Below, in pieces: positions 53,617 through 62,208 of a stretch of DNA of 64,000 nt. The DNA comes from Basfia succiniciproducens (GTDB lineage: Bacteria; Pseudomonadota; Gammaproteobacteria; Enterobacterales; Pasteurellaceae), in assembly GCF_011455875.1 (NCBI RefSeq), contig NZ_CP015031.1:1841405-1905404 (forward strand). Reading direction: 5' to 3'. Under the pieces are notes generated by a model. That model had not been told where the DNA came from. It did no database searches and was given only the letters and a program-made list of their open reading frames with translations. Positions within the stretch are counted from its first letter, which is position 1. Every line of letters starts with the position of its first letter. A program made the translations under genes and the position numbers.

Positions 53617-54123
53617 GTGGCAGATCCGCATATTCGCTCCCCAATGGACGCTTGGGATTATCTCACGGTTTGTATTTACCGTTCGGGATTTGTGTTAGCC
53701 GCAATTTTTACCGCACTTTTGCCTTATTATCCCGATATCGCACAAACGGGCTTATTAGTTGCCGCGGTTTTTTGCGCCTCAAGTTTGCATTTATACTTGA
53801 AAAACTTTCGTTTAATCTTGCAGTTTGCAACCTGGATTGCTTTATTATGCCGGCTTTTTTCTCAATCCGAACTGGCGTTTGGCGGCGCATTACTGACGTT
53901 AGGCGGGCTATGTTTTAAAGAATATTTTTGCTTCCGCATTTTGGGGTTAAATCTGCAACCGGTTTTTGTCGCTTTGTTATGGGGCTCGGTAGTTTTCGAA
54001 TTTTCTTTAGCAATCAATATATTATCAGCTATAAGTGCGGTGCTCTTTTTATTACTTTCGATTCAAAAATGGCGCATGCCGTTGCATTTCGATATCGGCG
54101 ATAAGACAAAATATCAGGTTTAA
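53617..54123 (+). CDS. DUF2301-like integral membrane protein
   Basis: 168-residue membrane protein with about five hydrophobic segments; begins at GTG 53617 behind a clear GAGAGG ribosome site. The sequence (SPMDAWDYLTVCIYRSGFVLA..., ALTLGG-type LGGLCFKEYFCFR near 95-107) resembles the uncharacterised DUF2301/COG5413 family; that assignment is from memory and only moderately certain. It carries an uptake signal core early in the gene (53709) and another near 54039. Function unknown. Confidence 0.6.
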   Translation: MADPHIRSPMDAWDYLTVCIYRSGFVLAAIFTALLPYYPDIAQTGLLVAAVFCASSLHLYLKNFRLILQFATWIALLCRLFSQSELAFGGALLTLGGLCFKEYFCFRILGLNLQPVFVALLWGSVVFEFSLAINILSAISAVLFLLLSIQKWRMPLHFDIGDKTKYQV

Positions 54124-54266
54124 TTTGTGAATTAAAAGTCATTAGGGGCTATTTATCTTTTATAATGAAAGGCAATATTTTTTTTGTGAAAGGATTCACG
54201 GTTTTGTGAATTGCGATCCGGTTAAAATAATAAAACGAAATATGGTTTGTCATGCGGGAGAAAAAA

Positions 54267-55028
54267 GTGAAACCAAGAGAAAGACAATCGGCAATCGTCG
54301 AATTTTTACAAATAAATGGTAAAACCGCAGTAGAACAGCTGGCACAAATTTTTAAAACCACCGGTACCACAATTCGTAAAGATTTAACCGCACTTGAAGC
54401 GGAAAAAAAAGTGTTGCGGGCTTATGGCAGTGTGGTATTGGTTAACAAAGATGAAATTGATTTGCCGGAAGCCAATAAAACCAACACTAATTTAGAAGTG
54501 AAGCGCCGCATCGGGCAAAAGGCGACGGAATTTATTGGTGACGGCGATTCGTTACTTATGGATTCCGGTACGACGGTGTTGCAAATGGTGCCTTATTTGG
54601 CTAAATATCGTGATCTTACCATTATGACAAACAGCCTGCATATTATGAATGCGCTAACCGGCTTGGAACGGGATTACGAATTATTGATAACCGGCGGCAC
54701 TTATCGACAAAAATCCGCTTCTTTCCACGGTATTTTAGCGGAATCTACGGTGGAAAAATTTACCTTTGATAAGCTTTTTATCGGAACCAACAGTTTTGAT
54801 TTGGATTACGGACTGACAACTTTTAACGAAGTGCACGGGGTGAGCAAATCCATGTGTAAGGCGGCTCGGGAAATAATTGTGCTGGCGGACTCATCAAAAT
54901 TCCAGCGCCGCAGCCCGAATGTGGTTTGCCCGCTGGAAAAAATTAACACCATTGTGACGGATAAAAAACTTGATCCCGCTATCCACCAGGCGTTAATCGA
55001 GAAAAATATTAATGTGATTTTAGTGTAG
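54267..55028 (+). CDS. DeoR-family transcriptional regulator, SrlR (GutR)-like
   Basis: Repressor-type regulator of 253 residues: N-terminal helix-turn-helix (AVEQLAQIFKTTGTTIRKDLTALE near 20-43) and a C-terminal sugar-phosphate-sensing DeoRC domain (DGDSLLMDSGTTVLQMVPYL, MTNSLHIMNAL, KSASFHG, TTFNEVHGVSKSMCKAAREI). These stretches look closest to E. coli SrlR, which controls the glucitol operon and starts MKPRQRQ. The GTG at 54267 (MKPRERQ) is therefore preferred over ATG 54252, and GGGAG lies eight bases before it. No sorbitol genes are nearby, so the target is unknown. Confidence 0.75.
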   Translation: MKPRERQSAIVEFLQINGKTAVEQLAQIFKTTGTTIRKDLTALEAEKKVLRAYGSVVLVNKDEIDLPEANKTNTNLEVKRRIGQKATEFIGDGDSLLMDSGTTVLQMVPYLAKYRDLTIMTNSLHIMNALTGLERDYELLITGGTYRQKSASFHGILAESTVEKFTFDKLFIGTNSFDLDYGLTTFNEVHGVSKSMCKAAREIIVLADSSKFQRRSPNVVCPLEKINTIVTDKKLDPAIHQALIEKNINVILV

Positions 55029-55067
55029 AAATAAAAAGGTAATAACGGGCTTTTTACTTCAAGGAAA

Positions 55068-55886
55068 TCAACTGTTCGCGCGGGCGAATGACGCGGCTTC
55101 AGCGATTAATTCATCGCTCGGACGTTGTCCGGTATAAAGTTCAAACTGCTCCACCGCTTGCAATACCGCCACCTCCGCACCGGAAATAACCGTTTTACCC
55201 TGTTGTCGGGCATATTTGATTAACGGCGTTTCCGCCGGCATTGCAACTACGTCAAAAGCAACCGAGGCTTGGTCAATCATCGCTTCGGGGAAAGAAAGAA
55301 TATACTCTTCTTTACCGCCGCCTTTCATCCCGATCGGCGTCGCATTCACCAAAATATCCGCATTTTGTCCATAAAGAGAGTCGATATATTGATAGCCGTA
55401 GAGTTTTGCCAAATAGCCGCCGGTAACCGCATTGCGCGCATAGATTTTAAGATTGTCGAAGCCGGCATTTTTAAACGCCGCCGCCACCGCTTTCGCCATT
55501 CCGCCGCTACCCTGTATGATCACACAAGCGGTCGGTTTGAGCTGGTATTTCGCAATTAATTTGGAGATTGCAATATAGTCGGTGTTATAGGCTTTTAGAT
55601 AACCGTCGGTATTTACAATGGTATTCACCGATTCGATTGCTTTGGCGGATGGCGATATTTCATCTAAAAACGGCATACAGCTCTCTTTAAACGGCATCGA
55701 TACGGCACAACCGCGAATTCCTAAAGCCCGTACGCCTTTTACTGCATGTTCAATATCGTTGGTGGTGAACGCCTTATATACGAAGTTTAAGCCGAGTTTT
55801 TCATACATATAGTTATGAAAACGGGTGCCGAAATTACTCGGTCTGCCCGAAAGCGATATACAAAGTTGTGTGTCTTTATTAATCAT
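55068..55886 (-). CDS. Shikimate dehydrogenase-like protein (AroE paralogue)
   Basis: 272 residues with AroE architecture: substrate domain (ISLSGRPSNFG, AVSMPFKESC with the catalytic-type lysine near 67, ESVNTIVN, YNTDY) and a Rossmann domain (IQGSGGMAKAVAAAF near 122-136, NATPIGMKGG). It departs from true AroE: the SRSPxxHN motif is SGRPSNFGTRFHN and the nucleotide loop is GSGGMA. It is probably the H. influenzae HI0607-type SDH-like enzyme, which has weak shikimate activity and an unclear role. The main aroE would be elsewhere. Confidence 0.78.
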   Translation of the reverse strand: MINKDTQLCISLSGRPSNFGTRFHNYMYEKLGLNFVYKAFTTNDIEHAVKGVRALGIRGCAVSMPFKESCMPFLDEISPSAKAIESVNTIVNTDGYLKAYNTDYIAISKLIAKYQLKPTACVIIQGSGGMAKAVAAAFKNAGFDNLKIYARNAVTGGYLAKLYGYQYIDSLYGQNADILVNATPIGMKGGGKEEYILSFPEAMIDQASVAFDVVAMPAETPLIKYARQQGKTVISGAEVAVLQAVEQFELYTGQRPSDELIAEAASFARANS

Positions 55887-55906
55887 ACCCTACGCCTCTC
55901 GTTAGA

Positions 55907-56635
55907 TTACCTTATTTTTAATGATCGTTTTTTCATTACCGTAAAAATCAGCCCGTGAATCGTTAAACTGATAAAAAAGCTGTTGATAATACGTAACACT
56001 ATACTGGCAATTTCATTCCAAACCAAGGGATATAGAGGATTGCTCAGATAAAAGATGATCACAGTCAAACTCACTACGCTTAACCAGAAAAACCATTTTT
56101 GCTTTGCGCTACGGGAAGAACGGTAAGGGTATTTGCCAGCCATACGACGTTGATAAAGTATTATACTAATCAAGCCTACGGCACCGATGCCGTATTGCAG
56201 CCAGTCATAAATATGAAAAATAATTTTGGTCTGTAGTATCGGGAAAAGTTGTACGAAATAGCCGCCGTCGTGAGTTAGCTCGTCAAGGGCGATATGAGTC
56301 GCCATGCCTATCCAAGCGGAATATAAAAAAACAATTAACCACGCCAGCGGGTTTTTAAACGTTGCTTGTGGCACATTCGAACCGCAAAAAGCGGGTAAAT
56401 GCTGCTTAATCGGCGTTGCTAAGATCAGTCGATACACCGCATAAAACAGTAAACAAAGCGGTAAATTAACCCATTCGCTGCCAAACAACGTGTGCCCGCC
56501 GACATCCGTTTTCCAATGCAGCATATACATAAAGTCGGGCGACATCGTCCCCAATACCAGTGCGGGAAAATGAAAATAGCGGCTATTACGGGGAAAGTAC
56601 AATACGGTAACCGGATGTGCAAAGGTAAACGGCAT
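55907..56635 (-). CDS. DUF4184-like membrane protein (predicted metal-dependent hydrolase type)
   Basis: 242 residues starting MPFTFAHPVTVLYFPR, with conserved GTMSPDFMYMLH near 30-41 and HIALDELTHDGG near 120-131. These His/Asp-rich motifs recur in DUF4184 proteins, which are related to the YdjM-type membrane metal-dependent hydrolases. About six hydrophobic segments follow. Function unproven. It lies 20 bases from the AroE-like gene on the same strand and could be co-transcribed with it. Confidence 0.68.
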   Translation of the reverse strand: MPFTFAHPVTVLYFPRNSRYFHFPALVLGTMSPDFMYMLHWKTDVGGHTLFGSEWVNLPLCLLFYAVYRLILATPIKQHLPAFCGSNVPQATFKNPLAWLIVFLYSAWIGMATHIALDELTHDGGYFVQLFPILQTKIIFHIYDWLQYGIGAVGLISIILYQRRMAGKYPYRSSRSAKQKWFFWLSVVSLTVIIFYLSNPLYPLVWNEIASIVLRIINSFFISLTIHGLIFTVMKKRSLKIR

Positions 56636-56819
56636 TAATACTCCTTATACAAAACAAGCGATAAGATAGTAGCGGCAAGATAAACAGTTCCTAATAAAAA
56701 ATCTGCAAAAAAATATAGACAACAGTTTTTGTAAATTTATCGCTAAATCCGATTGATTGTGAAATATTGCGTTTATTTTTGTTCAAATATATGGTTATCG
56801 GATAAACATATCAAAAAAA

Positions 56820-56850
56820 TATATTTAAAATTTCAATGATTTTAAATATA
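56820..56850. repeat. AT-only inverted repeat in the gap upstream of the DUF4184-like gene
   Basis: TATATTTAAAAT and its exact complement ATTTTAAATATA around TTCAATG. It lies in the 280-bp gap 56636-56915 between the DUF4184-like gene start and the cca stop. That gap is otherwise AT-rich and shows only one uptake signal half at about 56895. No T-run or GC clamp, so it is not a standard terminator. Confidence 0.5.
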
Positions 56851-56915
56851 TAGATATAATATTTACTGGAAAAACAAAAATCCGAAAATTTTTACCGCAC
56901 TTTTAATCTAATAAT

Positions 56916-58175
56916 CTATTGCCCTACAAAGCGAGGCAGAATTTCAGCTTTTTTAGTTTTAACCGCTATTGTTCGTCGCCGGGTGAGTTCATCTCTAATA
57001 CCTTGTTTTTCAAAGCCGTCTTCAATTACTTGTTGAACATTGACCTGTAACGCGGTTTGGTAAAGCTGCCGAAGGTAGTCTTTTTGCGGATAAGCGGTTT
57101 GTTCGAATCCTGTTCTTCCTCTGGTATCCGCTACACAAACCAACATCAGTTCTTCAAATCTTTGCGGTTTTCGCCATACATCTAATTTATTGAATAGTTT
57201 TATGACAGTTTCGGGTTTTAGTTCAAAGGCTTTATGAATGTACGAATGATATTCGCAGGTAAATTCGGCTAATTCTTTATAATATGTCGGCACTTTCAAG
57301 CGGTTGGATAATGTGCGTATAGGCTGAATTCCGGCTTTTTCATGCCCGTAATGATGGGGCAGAATATCTTTAGGTGTAAGCGCTTTGCCGAGATCATGAC
57401 AAATTGCTGAAAAACGTACCGCACTTTTATTAAACTCAGTGTTTTCCGTAAGCCGAACGGCTTGTTGTAAGACCAGCATTGTATGTAAAAAGGAATCGAT
57501 TTCGGGATGATATTGCGCTGGATTCGGCACACCATACAGGGCATAGAGTTCGGGGAACAATATTTTTAATGCGCCGACTTGCAATAATACCTGAAAATAG
57601 ATTTCAGGATTTTTTTCCTTTAATGCTTTTTCCGTTTCCTGCCAAACACGCTCTATCGTCAGCTGTTGAAGTTCCCCTTTTTCGGTAATTTCAGCCATCA
57701 GTGCGATTGTTTCGGGTGCAATGCTAAAATCTAACTGATGGTAACGAGCTGCGAAACGGGCTACTCGTAAAACCCGTAACGGATCTTCTGCGAAAGCGGG
57801 AGAAATATGGCGTAGAGTACGATTTTTTAAGTCGGAAATTCCTTCGTAAGGATCGATAAACTTGCCTTGATTATCCTGCGCGATAGCATTGATGGTAAGA
57901 TCCCGGCGAATTAAATCTTGCTCTAAGCTGATATGGGGCGAAAAATCACAGATAAACCCAGTATAACCGGCGCCGGATTTTCGTTCTGTCCGCGCCAGCG
58001 CATATTCTTCTTTTGTTTTGGGATGAAGAAAAACGGGAAAGTCTCTACCTACTTGTTGATAACCCAGAGAGAGTAATTGTTCCGGAGTAGCGCCCACAAC
58101 CACCCAATCCCGATCTTTTACCGGCAAATTTAATAGCTGATCACGGACGGCTCCGCCCACAAGATAAGTTTGCAT
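56916..58175 (-). CDS. cca: Multifunctional CCA-adding tRNA nucleotidyltransferase
   Basis: Adds or repairs the 3' CCA of tRNA; also carries an HD phosphohydrolase domain as in E. coli. 419 residues. Nucleotidyltransferase motif GGAVRDQLL at 7-15 with catalytic DRDW near 22; [15 protein letters not shown] near 85-99; HD motif ICHDLGK near 255-261. Follows the SH3/coiled-coil gene on the same strand, in the same order as H. influenzae HI1605-HI1606. Confidence 0.95.
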   Translation of the reverse strand: MQTYLVGGAVRDQLLNLPVKDRDWVVVGATPEQLLSLGYQQVGRDFPVFLHPKTKEEYALARTERKSGAGYTGFICDFSPHISLEQDLIRRDLTINAIAQDNQGKFIDPYEGISDLKNRTLRHISPAFAEDPLRVLRVARFAARYHQLDFSIAPETIALMAEITEKGELQQLTIERVWQETEKALKEKNPEIYFQVLLQVGALKILFPELYALYGVPNPAQYHPEIDSFLHTMLVLQQAVRLTENTEFNKSAVRFSAICHDLGKALTPKDILPHHYGHEKAGIQPIRTLSNRLKVPTYYKELAEFTCEYHSYIHKAFELKPETVIKLFNKLDVWRKPQRFEELMLVCVADTRGRTGFEQTAYPQKDYLRQLYQTALQVNVQQVIEDGFEKQGIRDELTRRRTIAVKTKKAEILPRFVGQ

Positions 58176-58227
58176 TGTTTATCGAATAGCAATTGAATAT
58201 TTCTTCAGGAATCAATGATCCGCTCGA

Positions 58228-58839
58228 TTAAGCCCAACCGTCACGACGGCGACGTTTTGGTAAGATTAATGGAATAATCAATCCGATGAGTAAACCGACG
58301 CCTAATACGGAACCTCCATAAATAAACCATTGGATTGCAATTTCACGTTTTCCCGCATCAAGCATGGCTTCCAGATCACGATTTTTATTTTTAGTGATTT
58401 CTAATTCTCGCTTAAGTTGTGAATTTTCTTCTAATAATTGACTGCTTTTTTGATCTGCATCTTTGGTGCGACGTTGCATTTCTGTAGTACGTTGCTGCCA
58501 ATCGGCGTCCAGACGATTTAATTTTGAGGTGAGTTCCTGAACTTGCGCTTTTAAGCGCGGATTTTCTTCTTTACTGCTTGGCGTATCGGTTAATTCGGCG
58601 GTTAAAATCCAGGCTTCCCGATTTTTGCTATCTCGAATTAAACTGTATTTTTCTTTACGATCTAAAACAGAAACCGCTTCACCCGCTTGAATTGCGCCTG
58701 CAATTTTAAAATTATCGCCGGCACCTTTGCGTAAATAGGTGTTGAGATTTTCAGTGACATATTGTGTTTCAGCCTGAGCGGCTTGAACGGATAAAGTTAA
58801 TAGAATGCCGGAAAAAAATAATTTGATCAATTTTTGCAT
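58228..58839 (-). CDS. SH3-domain, coiled-coil membrane protein (TIGR04211/YgiM-like)
   Basis: 203 residues: signal peptide (to about AQAET, 24), bacterial SH3 domain (YLRKGAGDNFKIAGAIQAGE near 34-53), coiled coil of about 95-165, one membrane helix near 172-193 (GGSVLGVGLLIGLIIPLI) and a basic cytosolic tail PKRRRR. Predicted to reach into the periplasm. Homologues are near cca in E. coli (ygiM) and H. influenzae (HI1605). Exact role unknown; a cell-envelope function is inferred from the SH3 domain. Confidence 0.82.
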   Translation of the reverse strand: MQKLIKLFFSGILLTLSVQAAQAETQYVTENLNTYLRKGAGDNFKIAGAIQAGEAVSVLDRKEKYSLIRDSKNREAWILTAELTDTPSSKEENPRLKAQVQELTSKLNRLDADWQQRTTEMQRRTKDADQKSSQLLEENSQLKRELEITKNKNRDLEAMLDAGKREIAIQWFIYGGSVLGVGLLIGLIIPLILPKRRRRDGWA

Positions 58840-58946
58840 AATAATGCCTTGTTAATACTAAAGTTAAATATGTGAATTTGATAGTAATTTTAAGCCTAAC
58901 TTCTCAATGAAAAACTATGCTTAAAATCACAGGTTTGGAACAACAT

Positions 58947-58985
58947 AAGTGCGGTAAATCTTTGGCAAAATTTACCGCACTTTTT
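58947..58985. terminator. Inverted uptake-signal hairpin between pit and the SH3 gene
   Basis: AAGTGCGGTAAA (58947-58958) and its complement (58971-58982) around a 12-nt loop; the T run is on the plus strand. The flanking genes run on the minus strand, so on that strand it may be only a weak terminator. Confidence 0.5.
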
Positions 58986-59012
58986 GGGGTTACTTTATAT
59001 CAGACAAGCAAA

Positions 59013-60275
59013 TTATCTAAAAATTGCATCTAAGATGTAATAAATGATAATAGCAAAAAATGCACCAGCCGGTAAGGTAACGATCCAGGAGGCTATAATA
59101 TTACGGATTACGGTTAAGTTTAATGCGGCGATACCTCGCGCAAAACCGATACCTAATACTGCTCCCACTAGCGTTTGTGTAGTTGAAATAGGCAAGCCCG
59201 TTCCCGATGCTACAACTACCGTTGCGGCGGTAGCAAATTGGGCGGAAAATCCTCGGCTTGGTGTGAGATCTGTGATACCTGTGCCGATAGTTGCCATCAC
59301 TTTGTAACCCATAACGATTAAACCCACGGCAATACCTGCGGCTCCTAGCGGTAAAACCCACCAGGCAATAGGTGCATTGGCTGCGATGTCGCCGCCGCTT
59401 TCTACGATAGTGACGACAGAAGCCAGTGGTCCGATAGCATTTGCCACATCGTTTGAACCGTGAGCGAATGCCATTGCACAAGCTGTCATTAACATTAAAA
59501 TGCTAAAGACGTGTTCTACGCCGCCAAAAACGCCTTTATGCACCTTTTTGATGAATTTTTTGCTACGAAAATAAAAGTAGCTGATGACAACAGAGACTAA
59601 ACTTAGGGCAATAGAAATTAATAAGGTTTCTAATCCGGTTAAATTTAATCCTACATGTTTTAAACCTTTGGCAACGGTTACGATGCAAATAATAAATACT
59701 GTCGCACCCATTAAGTGCGGCCCGTATTTTTGTGCGTTTCGCAGCGGATGTTCGGTATCAAAAATTAATTTTTGAATACAGAAGAAAATACCGTACGCTA
59801 ACACACCGGCGATAAAGGGCGTAATGAACCAGCTGCCGACGATACCTGTGAGCGCACTCCATTTTACTGCGCCAGCACCGGCGGTAATACAACCGAAACC
59901 GACAATTGCGCCGACAATCGAATGTGTGGTGGAAACCGGCCATCCCCAACGGGAGGCGATTAATAACCAAGAACCGGAAGCGAATAAAGCCGACATCATA
60001 CCCAACACCAAGGTATCCGGATGGGTGACAAAGTCCATAGGATCAATAATGCCGCTTTTTATTGTTTCCGTTACTTCACCGCCGGCTAAGTAAGCCCCGG
60101 CGGCTTCAAAGATGAGTGCGATATAAATGGCTTGTCTGGCGGTAATTGTGCCGGAACCTACCGATGTTCCCATGGCATTTGATACATCGTTAGCACCGAC
60201 ACCAAATGCCATAAAAAATGCAAAGGCCGCAGTGATAAAGATAATAACTGTGCCATAATTATGCAGTAATTCCAT
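59013..60275 (-). CDS. pit: Inorganic phosphate transporter, PiT family
   Basis: Low-affinity phosphate (metal-phosphate)/H+ symporter of the inner membrane. 420 residues, about ten hydrophobic helices. Both halves carry the PiT signature: GANDVSNAMGTSVGSG near 27-42 and GSNDVANAIGPL near 270-281. Shorter than E. coli PitA (499), like H. influenzae HI1604. The DUF47 gene is just upstream on the same strand, a typical pairing. Confidence 0.93.
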   Translation of the reverse strand: MELLHNYGTVIIFITAAFAFFMAFGVGANDVSNAMGTSVGSGTITARQAIYIALIFEAAGAYLAGGEVTETIKSGIIDPMDFVTHPDTLVLGMMSALFASGSWLLIASRWGWPVSTTHSIVGAIVGFGCITAGAGAVKWSALTGIVGSWFITPFIAGVLAYGIFFCIQKLIFDTEHPLRNAQKYGPHLMGATVFIICIVTVAKGLKHVGLNLTGLETLLISIALSLVSVVISYFYFRSKKFIKKVHKGVFGGVEHVFSILMLMTACAMAFAHGSNDVANAIGPLASVVTIVESGGDIAANAPIAWWVLPLGAAGIAVGLIVMGYKVMATIGTGITDLTPSRGFSAQFATAATVVVASGTGLPISTTQTLVGAVLGIGFARGIAALNLTVIRNIIASWIVTLPAGAFFAIIIYYILDAIFR

Positions 60276-60303
60276 AGTTAATTCCCTATGTTGTGTTCAT
60301 TCG

Positions 60304-60984
60304 TTATGAGCGAGCCAGCATTAGTTCAATTCGGGAACCAACACGTTGCGCCTGATCGGCAAGCACACCAATCCACTCAAAGGTTTTATATAAAGACATC
60401 ACATCAATCGGATTAAAACGATCTTCGATTTGACGCAGCATGAGACGCAATTTAATTTGCATTTGATCCGTATCGTCTTCAATTTTATCTAATTCGGTAA
60501 TCATTGTATTCACAAGATTTAATTCGCGTCCTTTGAATCCGGTTTCCAATAATTCATCCATTTCTTCAATTACGCGATGGGCTTGAACGGTGGCATCCAG
60601 GCTACGGCAAACAAACGCCATAAAATCCGCTTGTATTTCGGTTGGGATTTTAAATTGACGACCGATCATACGACCTGCAATATCTTTTGCATAATTGGCT
60701 AATTTATCTTGCTGAGTAACCAGTTCTAATAAATCCGTTCTATCGATAGGCAAAAATAACCCGCGAGGTAACTTTAAACGAATCTCGCGTTTTAAGGTAT
60801 CCGCTTCTCGTTCTGTTTCTGAAATTTGAGCTTGGATACTTTCCGCTTTAACCCAATCGTCTTGGAAAACCGCTTCGACGAAAGGAACGAGTAAACTACA
60901 GGCTTCCGTGACTTTGTCTGAATGTCGTTGTAGTGGTTTTAAAGGCGAATGTGCAAATAATCCTAAGATATTGTTTATTGCCAT
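60304..60984 (-). CDS. DUF47 / PhoU-like TIGR00153 protein
   Basis: All-helical PhoU-like protein of 226 residues, beginning MAINNILGLFAHSPLKPLQRH. The family commonly accompanies PiT transporters and is thought to regulate them. Motifs LVTQQDKLANYAKDI near 88-102 and ELDKIEDDTDQMQ near 167-179 give the acidic metal-binding helices. First gene of a DUF47-pit(-SH3-cca) series, divergent from the CYTH gene. Confidence 0.87.
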   Translation of the reverse strand: MAINNILGLFAHSPLKPLQRHSDKVTEACSLLVPFVEAVFQDDWVKAESIQAQISETEREADTLKREIRLKLPRGLFLPIDRTDLLELVTQQDKLANYAKDIAGRMIGRQFKIPTEIQADFMAFVCRSLDATVQAHRVIEEMDELLETGFKGRELNLVNTMITELDKIEDDTDQMQIKLRLMLRQIEDRFNPIDVMSLYKTFEWIGVLADQAQRVGSRIELMLARS

Positions 60985-61138
60985 AAATTAACTCCGAAAA
61001 AATGAGTTGTTGATCAAAATTTTCGTGCATATTACCCTAATGTTTCGCAAAAATACACGGTTTAAATTGAAAAAGATTTATAATGCACGGGTGATTGACT
61101 TCAATCCCATTCAAATAAGGAATAGTAAAGGAACAGAT

Positions 61139-62203
61139 ATGAGTGATGAAATAGAATTGAAGTTAGCCGTAAGCCCGCAGGCCGCTGATATTTTGATACA
61201 GGAAATAGCCCGATATCCTATTTTGGCGCAGAAGAAAACTTTTCTTGCCAATTGTTATTATGATAGTGCCGATTGTTACTTCGCTCATCAAAAAATGGGG
61301 CTGCGCGTACGCCGGGAAAACGATCGGTTTACGATGACGTTAAAGACGAACGGAAATGTTCTCGGCGGATTGCATATACGTCCGGAATATAATGTCGAAC
61401 TTGAGTCGGATGCGCCCGATTTATCCAAACTTTCAATTTTTAATGAAACTTTGCCTAAATTACCCGCAGACTTACAAGTTCAACCGGTTTTCAACACGGA
61501 TTTTGAACGTCATATTTGGTTGCTGGAAGGGGAAAACCGAGAACAAATAGAAGTCGCTTTAGATCGGGGCGAAATTAAGTCAGGTGAAAAAACGGAAATT
61601 ATTTCAGAGTTGGAATTTGAATTAAAGCAAGGAAATGTTGCGGATTTATTATCCTTTGTTGCCGGGTTAAATTTAACCGATGGCGTACGTTTAAGCGCAT
61701 TGAGCAAAGCGAAACGAGGTTATCAATTAGCTTATAATCAGGCTCGGGAACCCGTCGATTGGCTGGATAAGTGGCGCGACATTCTTAAATCGGAAGAAAA
61801 TCACGGAAATTTGACCGCACAATTAAAGGCGTTATTCCATCATGAGCAGCAGCTGGTCGAAGAAACGATGGCATTAAAGGCGGATTATTTTGCACGGAAT
61901 TTTCTCACTAGCGTAGAACGAATCGGTGCATTTTTTAATTTGTATCATCATTATATTGAGCAACCTAATTTATTAGGACGGATCGTTAACGAAAAATTGG
62001 CGCAAGGTAAGAATGTTGATGACTCGGTTATTAGCGAATTAACGGAAAGTAACAATTATTTATTTAATCAAATTCGGGATTTAATTCGTCTGCACAGCGA
62101 AACCAAAGATAACCTATTAGCGCTGACGAAATTAATCGCCTTGTTACATGAAGCCGGTTATGTTCGTCGTATGCTCAATTTAATTCGTTTAACTATGGAG
62201 TAA
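61139..62203 (+). CDS. CYTH-domain protein (YgiF-like, inorganic triphosphatase family)
   Basis: 354 residues from the ATG at 61139, with AAGGAA just upstream; an earlier in-frame start at 61007 would overlap the DUF47 promoter region and is rejected. The N-terminal CYTH motif EIELKL (4-9) and the basic strand RVRRENDRFTMTLKT mark a tunnel-type triphosphatase. E. coli YgiF hydrolyses inorganic triphosphate and has a C-terminal CHAD domain. Here the C-terminal 150 residues are helical but without obvious CHAD histidines. Six bases before radA. Confidence 0.82.
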   Translation: MSDEIELKLAVSPQAADILIQEIARYPILAQKKTFLANCYYDSADCYFAHQKMGLRVRRENDRFTMTLKTNGNVLGGLHIRPEYNVELESDAPDLSKLSIFNETLPKLPADLQVQPVFNTDFERHIWLLEGENREQIEVALDRGEIKSGEKTEIISELEFELKQGNVADLLSFVAGLNLTDGVRLSALSKAKRGYQLAYNQAREPVDWLDKWRDILKSEENHGNLTAQLKALFHHEQQLVEETMALKADYFARNFLTSVERIGAFFNLYHHYIEQPNLLGRIVNEKLAQGKNVDDSVISELTESNNYLFNQIRDLIRLHSETKDNLLALTKLIALLHEAGYVRRMLNLIRLTME

Positions 62204-62208
62204 CTCAA

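Noticed and set aside
61007-61138. N-terminal extension of the CYTH protein from 61007.
   Set aside because: The extra 44 residues are not CYTH-like, and a clear ribosome site precedes ATG 61139, where the EIELKL motif falls at its usual place.
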